Of a stretch of 37,272 nucleotides of DNA, positions 1 through 9,931 are shown piece after piece. The stretch spans positions 1-37,272 of the forward strand of contig JAFATA010000004.1 in the NCBI GenBank assembly GCA_019244165.1, given 5' to 3'. The notes below the pieces were generated by a model. That model had not been told where the DNA came from. It worked only from the letters and a program-made list of their open reading frames with translations, and ran no database searches. Position 1 is the stretch's first letter. Each line of letters begins with the position of its first letter. This stretch comes from Pseudonocardiales bacterium (GTDB lineage: Bacteria; Actinomycetota; Actinomycetes; Mycobacteriales; Pseudonocardiaceae). A program made the position numbers and the translations under genes.

Positions 1-1754
1 ATCAGACCCGATTCCGCGAGTAGCGGCGTGAGGTGATCTTCAGTCTCGTTTGTTGATCTTTTGGTGGTTGTTTTCGGGTGGTGGGCAGGCTGGGGGCCCG
101 AGTGTCGCCTCGGGTGGCGGGTTCCGGGGTGCGCAGGGCGTGGTGGCCGGGTGGGTCAGGTGGGGTGGGGCAGGGTGCGTAGCCGGGCGAGGATGGTGGG
201 CAGTAGCTGGTCACCGGGGGGTAGGCGCAGGATGAGCTGCCCGGCGTGGTGGGTCAGGCGGCCGGGGACGCGGATCAGGCGGTGCCGCAGGGTGGCGATC
301 ATGGCCTTGCCGTCTCGGACGCCGAGACCACCCAGCGGCCCTGGCTCTGGCTCGGGTGCACCCTCCGGGTGTGGGGTGGGGCTGGTGGCGGTGAGCTGGT
401 GGAGGTAGCCGGCGAGGCTGGTGGCCAGCAGGGCGCCCCACATCCAGGCGGTATTGACCTCGGTGTATCCGCTAGGTAGGTGGCGCAGGGCGGCTCCGTG
501 TTTGGCGTCGCGGAAGATGTTTTCGATCTCGGTGCGGTGCCGGTACCAGTACTCCACCGCAGCGATCTGCTCCGGGGTGTTGACGTCGAGGTTGGTGAGG
601 ATGAAGGAGTAGGCATAGACCGCGTCCGCGTCAGCGAGCTCGTCGAGGGGGAGGGCGCGCTGGTCGGGGTGCAGGGTGCGCCGCCGCCGCGAGCGGGGAT
701 CGGCCGAGACCTGCTCGCTTGCCAGGCGCACGCGGCGGATCAGCACCCGGGTGTTTAGCGGCCACCAGGCTGGGCGGTAGTCGGCCACGGCGACCTGCGC
801 GCCCGGCATGTCGATCGCCTCGACCCAGTCGCTCTCCTTCACCCCGGCCAGGGTGCGCCACAGGGGAGCGATGCGCTTGGCGCCGATGGCGAAGCCCACT
901 TTCTCGCGGTGGGCGGCGATGGCCAGCTCCACCGCGAAGTATCCGGCATCAGCGCGCAGTTTGACCTCGCCCACCCCCTCGGGCAAGCTCGCCAAGGCAC
1001 GGCGCAGCAGCCCGGGCGCCTCCGGGCGGGGATCGTCGGTGCCCGAGCCCAGCTGTGCCGCCAGCGTCACCCCCAGCGCGGCCCAGCTCGCCACATGCGG
1101 GCGCCCGACCCGTTGGCCCTGGTAGTTGTAGGCCACCCCGCGCTTGTGGCGACCATAAACTTCCACATCAGTGGTATCCAGATCGATCGTCACCGAGCGC
1201 AGCAGCGCCTGCCGGCGCGGCGCGCTCAGCCGGGCCAGCATCCGGCGCGTCACCGTGGCGACACCTTTTTCCACCACGGCCCACCGGGCCGGGGTGATCC
1301 GCCGGGCCAGCCCCGCGGCGGTCGTCGAACACAACCCCGCCACCGGTGAGAGCACCTGCCCGGCCCCCTCCGCGCGCTGGCGGTCCAGACCGACCAGATG
1401 ATCCTCCCCAGCTAGCTGGGCCGCGGCCAACCCGACCAGCAGCGCCCCCGCCGCATACCCTCGCTCCCGCTGCTTGATCGGGCCCACCACGGTATCCAAC
1501 GCCTCGATCACCCCGAGCCGCCCGCACAACTCACTGACCGCGACCATGCCCGACACACCCGTTAGCGACGAATCCGGCGCGCCGATCCGCACCCGCCCAC
1601 CAACCCGCTTCCCACCCCGTACTCTGCCCACCAGATAGGTGTCCTTCCCACCCGGGTGATCATGACCTTGACAGCATCATCATCCCAGGCCATAGGGCAC
1701 CTATCGCTATTCCACAACCCGTGTCGCACCACTACTCGCGGAATCGGGTCTGAT
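1..1754 (-). mobile_element. IS1380-family insertion sequence, apparently complete
   Basis: A 23-bp perfect inverted repeat is seen: bases 1-23 are the reverse complement of bases 1732-1754. It encloses one transposase gene. The right end interrupts a ferritin-like gene, whose frame runs on into the element. The target duplication cannot be read because the left flank is outside the window; the outermost AT of each end could be target rather than element. Bases 24-155 hold no gene. Confidence 0.85.
156..1631 (-). CDS. IS1380-family DDE transposase
   Basis: Catalyses cut-and-paste movement of the surrounding element. At 491 aa it is a usual length for the family. The DDE triad is visible: first Asp near residue 149 in TIDLDTTDVEVYG, second near 227 in LRADAGYF, and Glu near 367 in YRHRTEIENIF, followed by the typical RDAKHG stretch. 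The start is GTG at 1631, with GGAAGGA ten bases upstream. The frame is intact, so the copy may be active. The C-terminal 60 residues are Pro/Gly/Arg-rich and less informative. Confidence 0.9.
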   Translation of the reverse strand: MGRVRGGKRVGGRVRIGAPDSSLTGVSGMVAVSELCGRLGVIEALDTVVGPIKQRERGYAAGALLVGLAAAQLAGEDHLVGLDRQRAEGAGQVLSPVAGLCSTTAAGLARRITPARWAVVEKGVATVTRRMLARLSAPRRQALLRSVTIDLDTTDVEVYGRHKRGVAYNYQGQRVGRPHVASWAALGVTLAAQLGSGTDDPRPEAPGLLRRALASLPEGVGEVKLRADAGYFAVELAIAAHREKVGFAIGAKRIAPLWRTLAGVKESDWVEAIDMPGAQVAVADYRPAWWPLNTRVLIRRVRLASEQVSADPRSRRRRTLHPDQRALPLDELADADAVYAYSFILTNLDVNTPEQIAAVEYWYRHRTEIENIFRDAKHGAALRHLPSGYTEVNTAWMWGALLATSLAGYLHQLTATSPTPHPEGAPEPEPGPLGGLGVRDGKAMIATLRHRLIRVPGRLTHHAGQLILRLPPGDQLLPTILARLRTLPHPT

Positions 1755-2237
1755 GTCGTCGAATGGGATGTCTTCGAGTTCCTCGATCGCCGCCGCCGAG
1801 TAGCCCTCGTGCACGATGTTGATGTCGAGCAGCGCAGCATAGGGGTTGCCTTGGTCCACAGCCGCCTTCAACGCCTTCCAGCGGGCGTCCGCAGCGAGAA
1901 TCTCGGGCAGCGCTGCGGCCTTGGCGTCGATGTCGCTCTGACGCTCCTGCGGTACGAGTGATCGGAGGATGTCGAAGTGGCGTGCCTCATCGGACATCTG
2001 CTCGGCCACCCGCACCAGAATGTGGGCAGGGATGATTTGGGCGCTTGCGGACAGCACATGGGAAAGCTGAAGAACGACCTTCAGTTCGTCGACCGCGCGG
2101 TCGGCGATCCATGCACGCAACTCGGCCTCGCTGATTCGCAGGCTCCCGTTCGGGTTGAAGAAGCCCTCCCGGATCTCCTTGCGTACCTTCTCTTTCGACG
2201 CGTCGAACTTTTCCAAGACGGTGTCGAGCGCGACCAC
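1707..2237 (-). pseudogene. Ferritin-like diiron protein, 3' end lost to IS insertion
   Basis: A helical protein with ferritin-like ligand motifs: DELKVVLQLSH (about residues 50-60), EQMSDEARHF with an ExxH pair, and DINIVHEGYSAAAIEEL in a third helix. Native sequence stops at about residue 161 (IPFDD). The last 15 residues are read from the terminal repeat of the IS1380 element, so a fourth helix with its expected ExxH ligands is missing. The start is GTG at 2237, with a strong GGAGG six bases upstream. The function before disruption could be iron storage or diiron oxidation; I cannot place it in a named subfamily. The protein is probably non-functional. Confidence 0.7.
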
Positions 2238-2414
2238 GGATTACCTCCTGGCGTCGACGTTGGGATAGCCTAGACTGATAGTACACCTCGGCCGATAGTC
2301 GTTTCCGATATCGACCTTCGTCGAGAACGACGGTTACCGGCTGCTGGCAGCGCCGCAGGGACGGGACGGACGGCGCACTATGACCTACTGCCTATAGCCT
2401 GGGCCGCCCGGACC

Positions 2415-4187
2415 TCAACTCCCCGCCCGGAAGCCCCACTGGGCGGCGTTGTAGGGGGGGCCGTCGAGTGAGGGGTTGTCGCGCACGTTGGCAACGTTGT
2501 TATCCAGCGCGAGAAACGTCGGCTTCTGGTACAGCGGCAGCACGTACGCGTCCCTGGTCATCCGCCGGTCCGCCTGGGTGAGCTCCTCCTTGGCGATCGA
2601 GGCATCCGTTGAGCTGGCCGCGGCAGCGATCAGGCGGTCGACGTCCGGGTTGCTGTAGTGGCCGAAGTTGTTGCCCTGCCCGGTGGACCAGAGCTGAAGC
2701 GCACCCCCGTAAGGGAACGAAGTCATAATCCAGGAGAAGACGGCGATATCGTAGTCCCCAGTGGACAGGGTGCTCGCCAGGTTGTCGGTCGGCGCCACCT
2801 GCACGGTGATTCCCAGCGGCTTGACCTGTTGGGCGAACAGCTCGCACTCCAAGCGGCGGACCTGGTTCCCGACGGCGTAGCGGATCCGCATCGGCGGCAC
2901 CGGCATCCCCACAAACGTCGTGAGCTGATCACCATCGATCTTGTAGCCGGCGGCGGCGAGGAGTTGTTTGGCCCGCGTCAGGTTGCCGGAACCCTGACCC
3001 GTCTCGCTGACCACATCCTCATAACCGCTCTGCCGCGGAACGAAGTTGTGGCTGTTCAGCGGTTTAATCTTGGTCGTGAACTGGCCCACCGTCCGGTCGA
3101 TGATGGCCTGCCGATCGACTGCGGTGAACAGGGCGGTGCGCAGCACCGGGTCGGCGAGGTAGCCGTTTTGCAGGTTCAGGTCGAGGTGCTCCCAGCTCAA
3201 GCCGGGCCCGACGAAGGAGGAGACGCCCCGTATCGTGCGCACCTGCTGCACGACATCGACCTGCGGCTGCGGGTAGATGACCTGGACCGCACGGCTTTGC
3301 AACGCCGCCTGCTCCTGACTGGCATCGGTGATGATCCGGTAGATCAGTCGGTCGAGTTTCGGGCGCGGCCCATACCACCGGGGATTGGGCACCAGGGTCA
3401 CCGACTCGTTGTTCGTGAACTGAACGATCTCAAAGGGACCGCCGGAGTAGGCCGGCACGGTTTTCCCGAACCAGGTGAACGAGGCGGCCAGTCCCTGCGG
3501 GGTCGTGATGTCCCCGTGCGCTGCGGCGATGTGCGCCGGGTAAATCGGCGAGCTGCCACTCCAGAGCTGTCTCCAGTCGGTAAACGGCTTAGTCAGGATC
3601 ACCGTCACCGTCTTGCCGTCCGCGGCGCCGACGACCGAGCGGACCTGGTCGTAACCGGACGTGGTGACTACCGGACAGCCCGGGCAGTCACGCCCGTTCT
3701 GGAGCTTCCAGTTGTACCTGAAGTCCTCGGCTGTGATCGGTGTCCCGTCCGACCACACCGCGTTCGCCTTAATCTTGTAGACGATTGTTTCCGGGTTGGT
3801 GTTGGTCACCCGTGCCGAGTCGAGCAGATCGGTGTTCATCGCCACCGTGAGGTCCGGCTGGGTGACAAACGTGGAGGGCAGCACGGGTTTGAGGACTTCA
3901 CCGCCCTCGAACACGTTGCCCGCGCTGGACAGCACATTCCAGTTCGTGACGTTCTTCTCGATGGCGAAGACGAGCTGGCCGCCTTGCCGCAGCGTGTCGG
4001 GCGCAGCTGAGTTGCAGGTGTTCGGGGTCATCTCGCAGGCGCTGAGGGCTGAGGCTCCCCGGCGCTCACCGCCGACCGCACCGCCGCCGCCCGCCGCGCC
4101 GCGGCCGTCGCAGGCGGCCAGCACCACCGCGGCACCCGCGACGAGCGCGACCGTGCGCCGTACCCTTGATCGGCTCATGCACCCCAT
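2415..4187 (-). CDS. ABC transporter substrate-binding lipoprotein, family 5 (peptide/nickel type)
   Basis: Extracytoplasmic solute receptor of an oligopeptide- or dipeptide-type importer. A lipoprotein signal ends in the lipobox LAAC (Cys26 from this start), followed by a Gly/Ala-rich linker. The body has family-5 hallmarks, for example VWSDGTPITAEDFRYNWK and a C-terminal region with YDIAVFSWIM and LPLYQKPTFLALDN. The length of 590 aa is normal. ATG at 4178 is an equally likely start; neither has a strong ribosome site. It is transcribed divergently from the permease genes, about 70 bases away, and a second receptor of the same family lies downstream of the ATPase, so the system has two receptors. 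Confidence 0.88.
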   Translation of the reverse strand: MGCMSRSRVRRTVALVAGAAVVLAACDGRGAAGGGGAVGGERRGASALSACEMTPNTCNSAAPDTLRQGGQLVFAIEKNVTNWNVLSSAGNVFEGGEVLKPVLPSTFVTQPDLTVAMNTDLLDSARVTNTNPETIVYKIKANAVWSDGTPITAEDFRYNWKLQNGRDCPGCPVVTTSGYDQVRSVVGAADGKTVTVILTKPFTDWRQLWSGSSPIYPAHIAAAHGDITTPQGLAASFTWFGKTVPAYSGGPFEIVQFTNNESVTLVPNPRWYGPRPKLDRLIYRIITDASQEQAALQSRAVQVIYPQPQVDVVQQVRTIRGVSSFVGPGLSWEHLDLNLQNGYLADPVLRTALFTAVDRQAIIDRTVGQFTTKIKPLNSHNFVPRQSGYEDVVSETGQGSGNLTRAKQLLAAAGYKIDGDQLTTFVGMPVPPMRIRYAVGNQVRRLECELFAQQVKPLGITVQVAPTDNLASTLSTGDYDIAVFSWIMTSFPYGGALQLWSTGQGNNFGHYSNPDVDRLIAAAASSTDASIAKEELTQADRRMTRDAYVLPLYQKPTFLALDNNVANVRDNPSLDGPPYNAAQWGFRAGS

Positions 4188-4256
4188 GGCCAGGGGAGGC
4201 TACGCCCACCCCGCGATACCGTGCGCCGACCCCTGACGCACAACGATGGGCGGGCA

Positions 4257-5231
4257 ATGACCGGATTTTTGGCACGTCGTCTCGTCAACTACGTGCTGTT
4301 GTGCCTGGTCGCGACGTTTCTCGCGTTCGCGCTGGGGTCAGCGACCTTCTCCCCGCTGGGCCAGCTGCAGGGTCGTAACCCGCCGCCGCCCGCGTCGGTG
4401 ATCGCGGCCAAGCGGGCGGCGCTACGGCTCGACGAGCCCATCCCCGCCCGTTTCGTGGCTTGGATGGGCGGGGTGGTGCACGGTGACTTCGGGTCGACGA
4501 TCGATGGCCAACCCATCACCGACGAGCTCGCCCGCCGCATTGGCGTCAGCCTGCGGCTGTTCACCCTGGGTGCCGCGGTGGGCATCGCGGCGGGGGTGGT
4601 CCTCGGGGTGGTCAGTGCGATCCGGCAGTACCGACCCAGCGACTACGCGGCGACGCTGTTTTCCTTCCTCATGCTCTCCACCCCGACGTTCCTGGTCGGC
4701 ACGCTGCTGAAGTTCGGCGCCTTGCGGCTCAACGAGCTCACCGGCACCACGGTGCTGTCCTTCACTGGCGAGTCCTCCCCGGGCTTGCCGGGTGGTTGGT
4801 GGGCACACCTGGGCGATCGGCTGGCGCACCTGGTGCTGCCCACACTGGCCATCGCGCTGGCCCAGATCGCCCTCTACAGCCGCTACCAACGCAGCGCCAT
4901 GCTCGACGTGGTCGGCAGCGACTTCCTGCGCACCGCGCAGGCCAAGGGGCTGACCCGGCGCCGGGTGCTGTTCAAGCACGGGCTGCGCACCGCCCTGATC
5001 CCGATGGCCACGCTGTTCGCCTTTGGGTTCGGCCTGCTGATCACCAGCAGCGTCTTCACCGAGCGGATCTTCGGCTGGTACGGGATGGGCGACTGGTTCG
5101 TCTATGGCGTCACGCAGAACGACACCAACATCGTCGCGACCGTGACGTTGTTCGTCGCCGTCGTGGTGCTGGTCTCCGGCTGGCTGTCCGATGTGCTCTA
5201 CGCAGCCCTCGACCCCCGGATCAGGCTATGA
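4257..5231 (+). CDS. ABC transporter permease, DppB/OppB type
   Basis: First membrane subunit of the importer. It opens with FLARRLVNYVLLCLVATFLAFALG, the usual N-terminal helix of DppB-type permeases. The inner-membrane coupling loop is visible as RYQRSAMLDVVGSDFLRTAQAKGLTRR, in which the SDFLRTAQAKGL stretch is the EAA-type loop contacting the ATPase. About six membrane segments; 324 aa. I chose ATG 4257, preceded by GGGCGGG, over an in-frame GTG at 4221, because the protein then starts at the conserved MTGFLARRL. The stop overlaps the start of the next permease by four bases, implying translational coupling. Confidence 0.9.
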   Translation: MTGFLARRLVNYVLLCLVATFLAFALGSATFSPLGQLQGRNPPPPASVIAAKRAALRLDEPIPARFVAWMGGVVHGDFGSTIDGQPITDELARRIGVSLRLFTLGAAVGIAAGVVLGVVSAIRQYRPSDYAATLFSFLMLSTPTFLVGTLLKFGALRLNELTGTTVLSFTGESSPGLPGGWWAHLGDRLAHLVLPTLAIALAQIALYSRYQRSAMLDVVGSDFLRTAQAKGLTRRRVLFKHGLRTALIPMATLFAFGFGLLITSSVFTERIFGWYGMGDWFVYGVTQNDTNIVATVTLFVAVVVLVSGWLSDVLYAALDPRIRL

Positions 5232-6136
5232 CTGAGACTCTCCGCCCGGTAGCACCGCTGATGGAGCGCTCCAGCAGGGGCTGGATGGTGGTGCGCCGCT
5301 TCCTGCGCCGCCGGCTGTCGGTCATCGGGCTGGTGTGTGTGGTGCTGCTGTACGCTCTGGCGTTTCTGGGCCCCCTGCTGACCCCGTGGAGCTATGCCGA
5401 GCAGGATCCCACCGCCTATCTGGCGCCCCCCTCGGCACAGCACTGGTTCGGCACCACCCAGATCGGGGAGGACGTGTTCGCTCAGACCCTGCGCGGCTTA
5501 CAGAAGTCACTGACGATCGGGCTGCTGGTGGGGGTCATCTCGACCGGGATCGCCGCAGTGGTCGGAACCGTCGCCGGATACTTCGGCGGATGGGTGGACC
5601 GGATCCTGATGTGGGTGGTGGACCTGCTGCTGGTGATTCCCTCGTTTCTCATCATCGCGATCCTCTCGCCAGCATTCCGGGGCAAGACGTGGCTGATTCT
5701 GGTCATCCTGCTGGCGGCGTTCTCGTGGATGATCACCGCCCGGATCGTGCGGGGCCTGACCCTCTCGCTGCGCGAGCGGGAGTTCGTGCTGGCGGCCCGC
5801 TTCATGGGGGTGTCGCCGTGGCGGATCATCGCGCGGCACATCGTGCCGAACATGGCCTCGATACTGATCATTGACGCCACCATCACGGTCGGAACCGCGA
5901 TCCTGACCGAGACCGGATTGAGCTTCCTGGGGTTCGGGGTGCAACCTCCGGATGTCTCGCTCGGCACACTCATCGCCTCCGGCACGAACTCGGCGCTTAC
6001 CTTTCCCTGGCTGTTCCTGTTCTCCGGGGGGCTGCTGGCCCTCACCGTGCTGTCGGTGAACTTTGTCGGCGACGGCCTGCGCGACGCGCTCGACCCGACC
6101 TCCACCCACGCAGGTCGGAGGCGGTCAGGTGAGTGA
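5228..6136 (+). CDS. ABC transporter permease, DppC/OppC type
   Basis: Second membrane subunit, 302 aa. It has the OppC-type N-terminal pattern: a basic stretch ([13 protein letters not shown]), a membrane helix, then a periplasmic segment with [15 protein letters not shown], matching the family's LGTDxxGRDV motif. The EAA coupling loop is [21 protein letters not shown]. The terminal [16 protein letters not shown] is diagnostic of the family. ATG 5228 overlaps the upstream stop. An open frame extends about 144 codons upstream but is a shadow of the DppB gene. The end overlaps the start of the ATPase gene by eight bases. Confidence 0.92.
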   Translation: MTETLRPVAPLMERSSRGWMVVRRFLRRRLSVIGLVCVVLLYALAFLGPLLTPWSYAEQDPTAYLAPPSAQHWFGTTQIGEDVFAQTLRGLQKSLTIGLLVGVISTGIAAVVGTVAGYFGGWVDRILMWVVDLLLVIPSFLIIAILSPAFRGKTWLILVILLAAFSWMITARIVRGLTLSLREREFVLAARFMGVSPWRIIARHIVPNMASILIIDATITVGTAILTETGLSFLGFGVQPPDVSLGTLIASGTNSALTFPWLFLFSGGLLALTVLSVNFVGDGLRDALDPTSTHAGRRRSGE

Positions 6137-8156
6137 GCCGGTACTCACCGTCACCGACCTGACGGTGTCGTTTCCCACCGAGCAGGGCCGGCTCACCGCG
6201 GTGCGCGCCCTGAGCTACCATGTCAAGGCGGGCGAAGTGCTGGGGATCGCCGGCGAGTCCGGCTCCGGCAAGTCGGTGTCCTCGATGGCCGTCATGGGCC
6301 TGCTGCCCGCGCACGCCACGATCACCGGATCGATCCGCTTCCAGGGCCGCGAGCTGCTGGGGCTCCCGGATGCCGAGTTCTCCCAGATCCGGGGCCGGCG
6401 TATTTCCATGATCTTCCAGGATCCCCTGTCGGCGCTCACCCCCGTCTATTCCGTGGGGGACCAAGTGGCCGAGGCACTGGTGGTGCACGGCGCGCTGCCG
6501 GCCCGGGCAGCCCGCGCCCGGGCCGTGGAGTTACTCGACGTGGTCGGCATCCCCGACGCCGCGCGGCGGGCCCGGGCGTTCCCGCACGAGTTCTCCGGGG
6601 GCATGCGGCAACGCGTGGTGATCGCGATGGCCATCGCCAACAACCCGGACCTGATCATCGCCGACGAGCCCACCACCGCGTTGGACGTCACGGTGCAAGC
6701 CCAGGTGATGCAGGTCCTGGCCACCGCTCGGGAGGTCACCGGCGCGGGGATCGTGCTCATTACCCACGACCTGGGGGTCCTTGCCGGATTCGCCGACCGG
6801 GTCCAGGTGATGTATGCCGGGCGCATCGTGGAAACCGCCGAGGTGGACGACATCTTCTACCGTCCCGCGATGCCCTATACCCGGGGATTGCTCGCGGCCG
6901 TCCCCCGGGTGGACACCACGCGGCGTGGCACGCTCGTGCCGATCGAAGGCCAGCCTCCCTCGCTGGTCGGGCTCGGCCCCGGCTGCCCGTTCGCCCCGCG
7001 ATGCCCGCTGGTCATCGAGCAATGCCGCAGCACCGAGCCCGATCTCGCGTCAGTCTCCGGCACTCATCAGTGCGCCTGCTATAGGGCGGCACCGGCAGCG
7101 CCGGCGCCGCTTGTGAGTGGCATTGAGAGCTATCACAATGTTTCGCACTCACGGGTGCTCGTCGTCGAGCACCTGGTGCGGCATTACCCGGTGCGCAAGG
7201 GCACGATCCTTCCTCGCCAGGTGGGCACCGTGCCCGCCGTGGACGACATCTCCTTCGAGCTGCGGGAGCAGGAGACCCTCGGGCTGGTCGGCGAGTCTGG
7301 CTGCGGCAAGACCAGCACCCTGATGGAGATCCTTAACCTCACTCCACCGGCGCAGGGCCGGATCGAGGTGCTCGGCATCGACGTGTCCACGCTGGATCGG
7401 CGACGGCGCAGGCACCTGCGGGCCGACCTGCAGGTCGTGTTCCAGGACCCGATCGCCTTCCTGGACCCGCGACTGCCGGTGTTCGACCTGCTCGCCGAGC
7501 CGCTGCGGGCCCATCGCGTGCCGGCCGCGGAGATCCACCAGCGGGTCCCGGAGTTGCTGAAGCTGGTCGGGATGAGCCCCGAGCATGCCAGTCGCTACCC
7601 TGCGGAGTTCTCCGGCGGCCAGCGTCAGCGCATCGGCATCGCCCGGGCGCTGGCCTTGGAACCTAAGGTGCTCCTGCTCGACGAGCCGGTCTCCGCGCTG
7701 GACGTCTCGATCCAGGCCGGTGTGCTCAACCTGCTGGAGGAGCTGCAGGGCCGGCTGGGTCTGGCGCTGCTGTTCGTCGCGCACGACCTCGCTGTAGTAC
7801 GGCACATCGCCGACCGGGTCGCGGTGATGTGCCTGGGAAAGATCGTCGAGGTCGGGCCGGTGGACGCGGTGTACACCGCACCGCAGCACCCGTACACCCA
7901 GGCGCTGCTCTCGGCGATCCCGATCCCCGACCCGGCCAAAGAGCGCGCCCGGGAACGGATCCTGCTGACCGGGGACCTGCCCAGCCTGGCCGAGATGCCC
8001 TCGGGCTGCCGGTTTCGCGCCCGCTGCTTCCGCTACGCCGCGCTGCCCGTCGAGCTGCGGTCGCGCTGCGAGCAGGAAGAGCCTGCCCAGCAAGCGCGGG
8101 GAGCTGCCGGACACGAGTCGGCCTGCCATTACGCGGCGGCGCACGCCGTGCTGTGA
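6129..8156 (+). CDS. Fused dipeptide-type ABC ATPase (DppD-DppF in one chain)
   Basis: Energises the importer; 675 aa with two complete nucleotide-binding domains. Domain 1: Walker A GESGSGKS near residue 42, signature SGGMRQR near 156, Walker B and D-loop [11 protein letters not shown] near 179. Domain 2: Walker A GESGCGKT near 386, signature SGGQRQR near 495, [11 protein letters not shown] near 518. Each half ends in the oligopeptide/dipeptide C-terminal extension with clustered Cys ([15 protein letters not shown]), which in relatives can bind a cofactor. The fusion replaces the usual separate DppD and DppF. The start GTG 6129 overlaps the permease stop; upstream frame is antisense-free shadow of dppC. 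Confidence 0.93.
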   Translation: MSEPVLTVTDLTVSFPTEQGRLTAVRALSYHVKAGEVLGIAGESGSGKSVSSMAVMGLLPAHATITGSIRFQGRELLGLPDAEFSQIRGRRISMIFQDPLSALTPVYSVGDQVAEALVVHGALPARAARARAVELLDVVGIPDAARRARAFPHEFSGGMRQRVVIAMAIANNPDLIIADEPTTALDVTVQAQVMQVLATAREVTGAGIVLITHDLGVLAGFADRVQVMYAGRIVETAEVDDIFYRPAMPYTRGLLAAVPRVDTTRRGTLVPIEGQPPSLVGLGPGCPFAPRCPLVIEQCRSTEPDLASVSGTHQCACYRAAPAAPAPLVSGIESYHNVSHSRVLVVEHLVRHYPVRKGTILPRQVGTVPAVDDISFELREQETLGLVGESGCGKTSTLMEILNLTPPAQGRIEVLGIDVSTLDRRRRRHLRADLQVVFQDPIAFLDPRLPVFDLLAEPLRAHRVPAAEIHQRVPELLKLVGMSPEHASRYPAEFSGGQRQRIGIARALALEPKVLLLDEPVSALDVSIQAGVLNLLEELQGRLGLALLFVAHDLAVVRHIADRVAVMCLGKIVEVGPVDAVYTAPQHPYTQALLSAIPIPDPAKERARERILLTGDLPSLAEMPSGCRFRARCFRYAALPVELRSRCEQEEPAQQARGAAGHESACHYAAAHAVL

Positions 8157-8188
8157 CCGCCTTGAACGATCACCGAAGGGATGTGCGG

Positions 8189-9874
8189 ATGAGACATCAG
8201 CCGTTGCTGAGGCCGCCTCGGGGGCTGGCGGGGGTGCTGGTCACGACGCTGACGCTGGTGCTGGTGAGCTGCGGCGGAGGTGCCGGCTCGGTCGGAGACG
8301 CGCCGAAGATCGGAACAAGTGACATCGGGGCAATGCCGGCGCAGGCGCTCCACGACGGCGGCACCTTCCGGTGGGCACTCGATCTGCTGCCCGTCAACTT
8401 CAACTACAACCAGCTGGACGGGGCGGAGTTCAACAACTTTCGCGTAATCGGCGGTGTCCTGCCGCACCTCTGGCTCGCCCAGCCCGACGGCACGGTGCGG
8501 ATGAACGGGGACTACCTGGTTTCGGCCACCCTGAGGAGCACCAACCCGGAGGTGGTGACCTACACCCTGCGCGACGAAGCCACCTGGAGCGACGGCACCC
8601 CGATTACCTGGCAGGATTTCCGGGCCCAGTGGCAGGCCCTCAACGGTCGCAACACGGCCTTTCAGATCGCCAGCAGTACGGGCTACAAAGACATCGCGTC
8701 GGTCGAGCGGGGGGCGTCCGACAAGCAAGCTGTGGTGACTTTCGCGACGCCTTTCTCGGACTGGAAGACCGTCTTCGACCCCCTGTACCCGGCCACCACC
8801 AACACGAATCCCCAGGTGTTCAACACCGGCTGGGCTCAGGGTTTCCCGGTGACGGCCGGGCCGTTCAAGGTGGCGCGGGTTGACCGGACCGCGATGACGA
8901 TCACACTGGTGCGCAACGAGAAATGGTGGGGGCACAAACCCCGGTTGGGCCGGATCATCTTCCGCGCCATCCCCCGGGTGGCGCAGTTCGACGCGCTGGC
9001 GAACAACGAGAGCGACTACGTGGAGGTCGGCACCGACGTCAACTCCTTCACTCGGGCGCAGCGCACCCCCGGAGTGACGGTACGGAAAGCACTGGCCCCC
9101 AATTACCGGCACATCACGTTCAACGGCCGCCCCGGCAGCATCCTGGCTGACCAGCAACTGCGCATCGTCATCCAGAAGGGTATCAACCGGAACGCCATTA
9201 CCCAGGCTCTGATCGGTCGGATCGTGCCGGGCGCCACACCCCTGGGCAACCACATCTACGTTCAAGGCGAGCCCGGCTACCAGGACGATTCCCAAATCAT
9301 CGCCTACAACCCGGCTGAGGCGTCGCATCTGCTCGACGCGCTTGGCTGGACCCGCCAGGGTGCCGATACCCGGCGCAAGAACGGCCGGGAACTGGTGATC
9401 CGGGACGTGATCCCGACCGAGACACCGGAAGCCGACCAAGAAGCCCGCCAGGTGCAGCAGTTTCTCGCCGCGATCGGCGTCAAGGTCGACATCACCCCGG
9501 TGCCGACGCGTGAGTTCTTCACCAAGTACCTCATCCCGGGGAACTTCGACATCGCCCACTTCGCGTGGATCTCGGTCCCGTTCCCGGTCACTACCAGCAC
9601 GTCGATCTACGACACGGGGAACGGCGTCCAGCAGAACTTCGGAGGCGTCGGAAACAACACCATCAACAACCTTTTTGCTCAGGCCAGCCGGGAGTTCGAC
9701 CCGGCCCGCAAGGTCGAACTGGCCCACCAGATCGACCGCGAGATCTGGAAGACCGGGCACTCGCTGTTGCTCTACCAGCGCCCGGACGTCTGGGGAGTTC
9801 GGCAGGGCATCGCGAACATCGGCGCATTCGGCATCTCCGACCCCCTCTACACCAACATCGGCTTCACCCAATGA
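8189..9874 (+). CDS. Second family-5 substrate-binding lipoprotein
   Basis: Solute receptor of 561 aa ending the importer operon. Signal peptide with lipobox LVSC (Cys28), then the typical family start DGGTFRWALDLLPVNFNYNQ and the WSDGTPITWQDFRAQW motif. The C-terminal half contains NFDIAHFAWISVPFP and GHSLLLYQRPDVWGVR, equivalent to segments in the divergent receptor at 2415-4187, but the two are clearly diverged, so this is not a recent duplication. ATG 8189 has AAGGG about nine bases upstream; an in-frame GTG at 8183 is too close to it. It lies 32 bases after the ATPase stop, probably in the same operon. Confidence 0.9.
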   Translation: MRHQPLLRPPRGLAGVLVTTLTLVLVSCGGGAGSVGDAPKIGTSDIGAMPAQALHDGGTFRWALDLLPVNFNYNQLDGAEFNNFRVIGGVLPHLWLAQPDGTVRMNGDYLVSATLRSTNPEVVTYTLRDEATWSDGTPITWQDFRAQWQALNGRNTAFQIASSTGYKDIASVERGASDKQAVVTFATPFSDWKTVFDPLYPATTNTNPQVFNTGWAQGFPVTAGPFKVARVDRTAMTITLVRNEKWWGHKPRLGRIIFRAIPRVAQFDALANNESDYVEVGTDVNSFTRAQRTPGVTVRKALAPNYRHITFNGRPGSILADQQLRIVIQKGINRNAITQALIGRIVPGATPLGNHIYVQGEPGYQDDSQIIAYNPAEASHLLDALGWTRQGADTRRKNGRELVIRDVIPTETPEADQEARQVQQFLAAIGVKVDITPVPTREFFTKYLIPGNFDIAHFAWISVPFPVTTSTSIYDTGNGVQQNFGGVGNNTINNLFAQASREFDPARKVELAHQIDREIWKTGHSLLLYQRPDVWGVRQGIANIGAFGISDPLYTNIGFTQ

Positions 9875-9931
9875 CCCGCCATCCCCTACCCATGCGCGGT
9901 GGCTCCCGCGCCCAGCCCTACCATCCTGCGC

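Noticed and set aside
2658..4010. 450-aa open frame on the plus strand
   Set aside because: Antisense to the lipoprotein gene; low-complexity Arg/Gly/Val composition typical of high-GC shadow frames, no family motifs.
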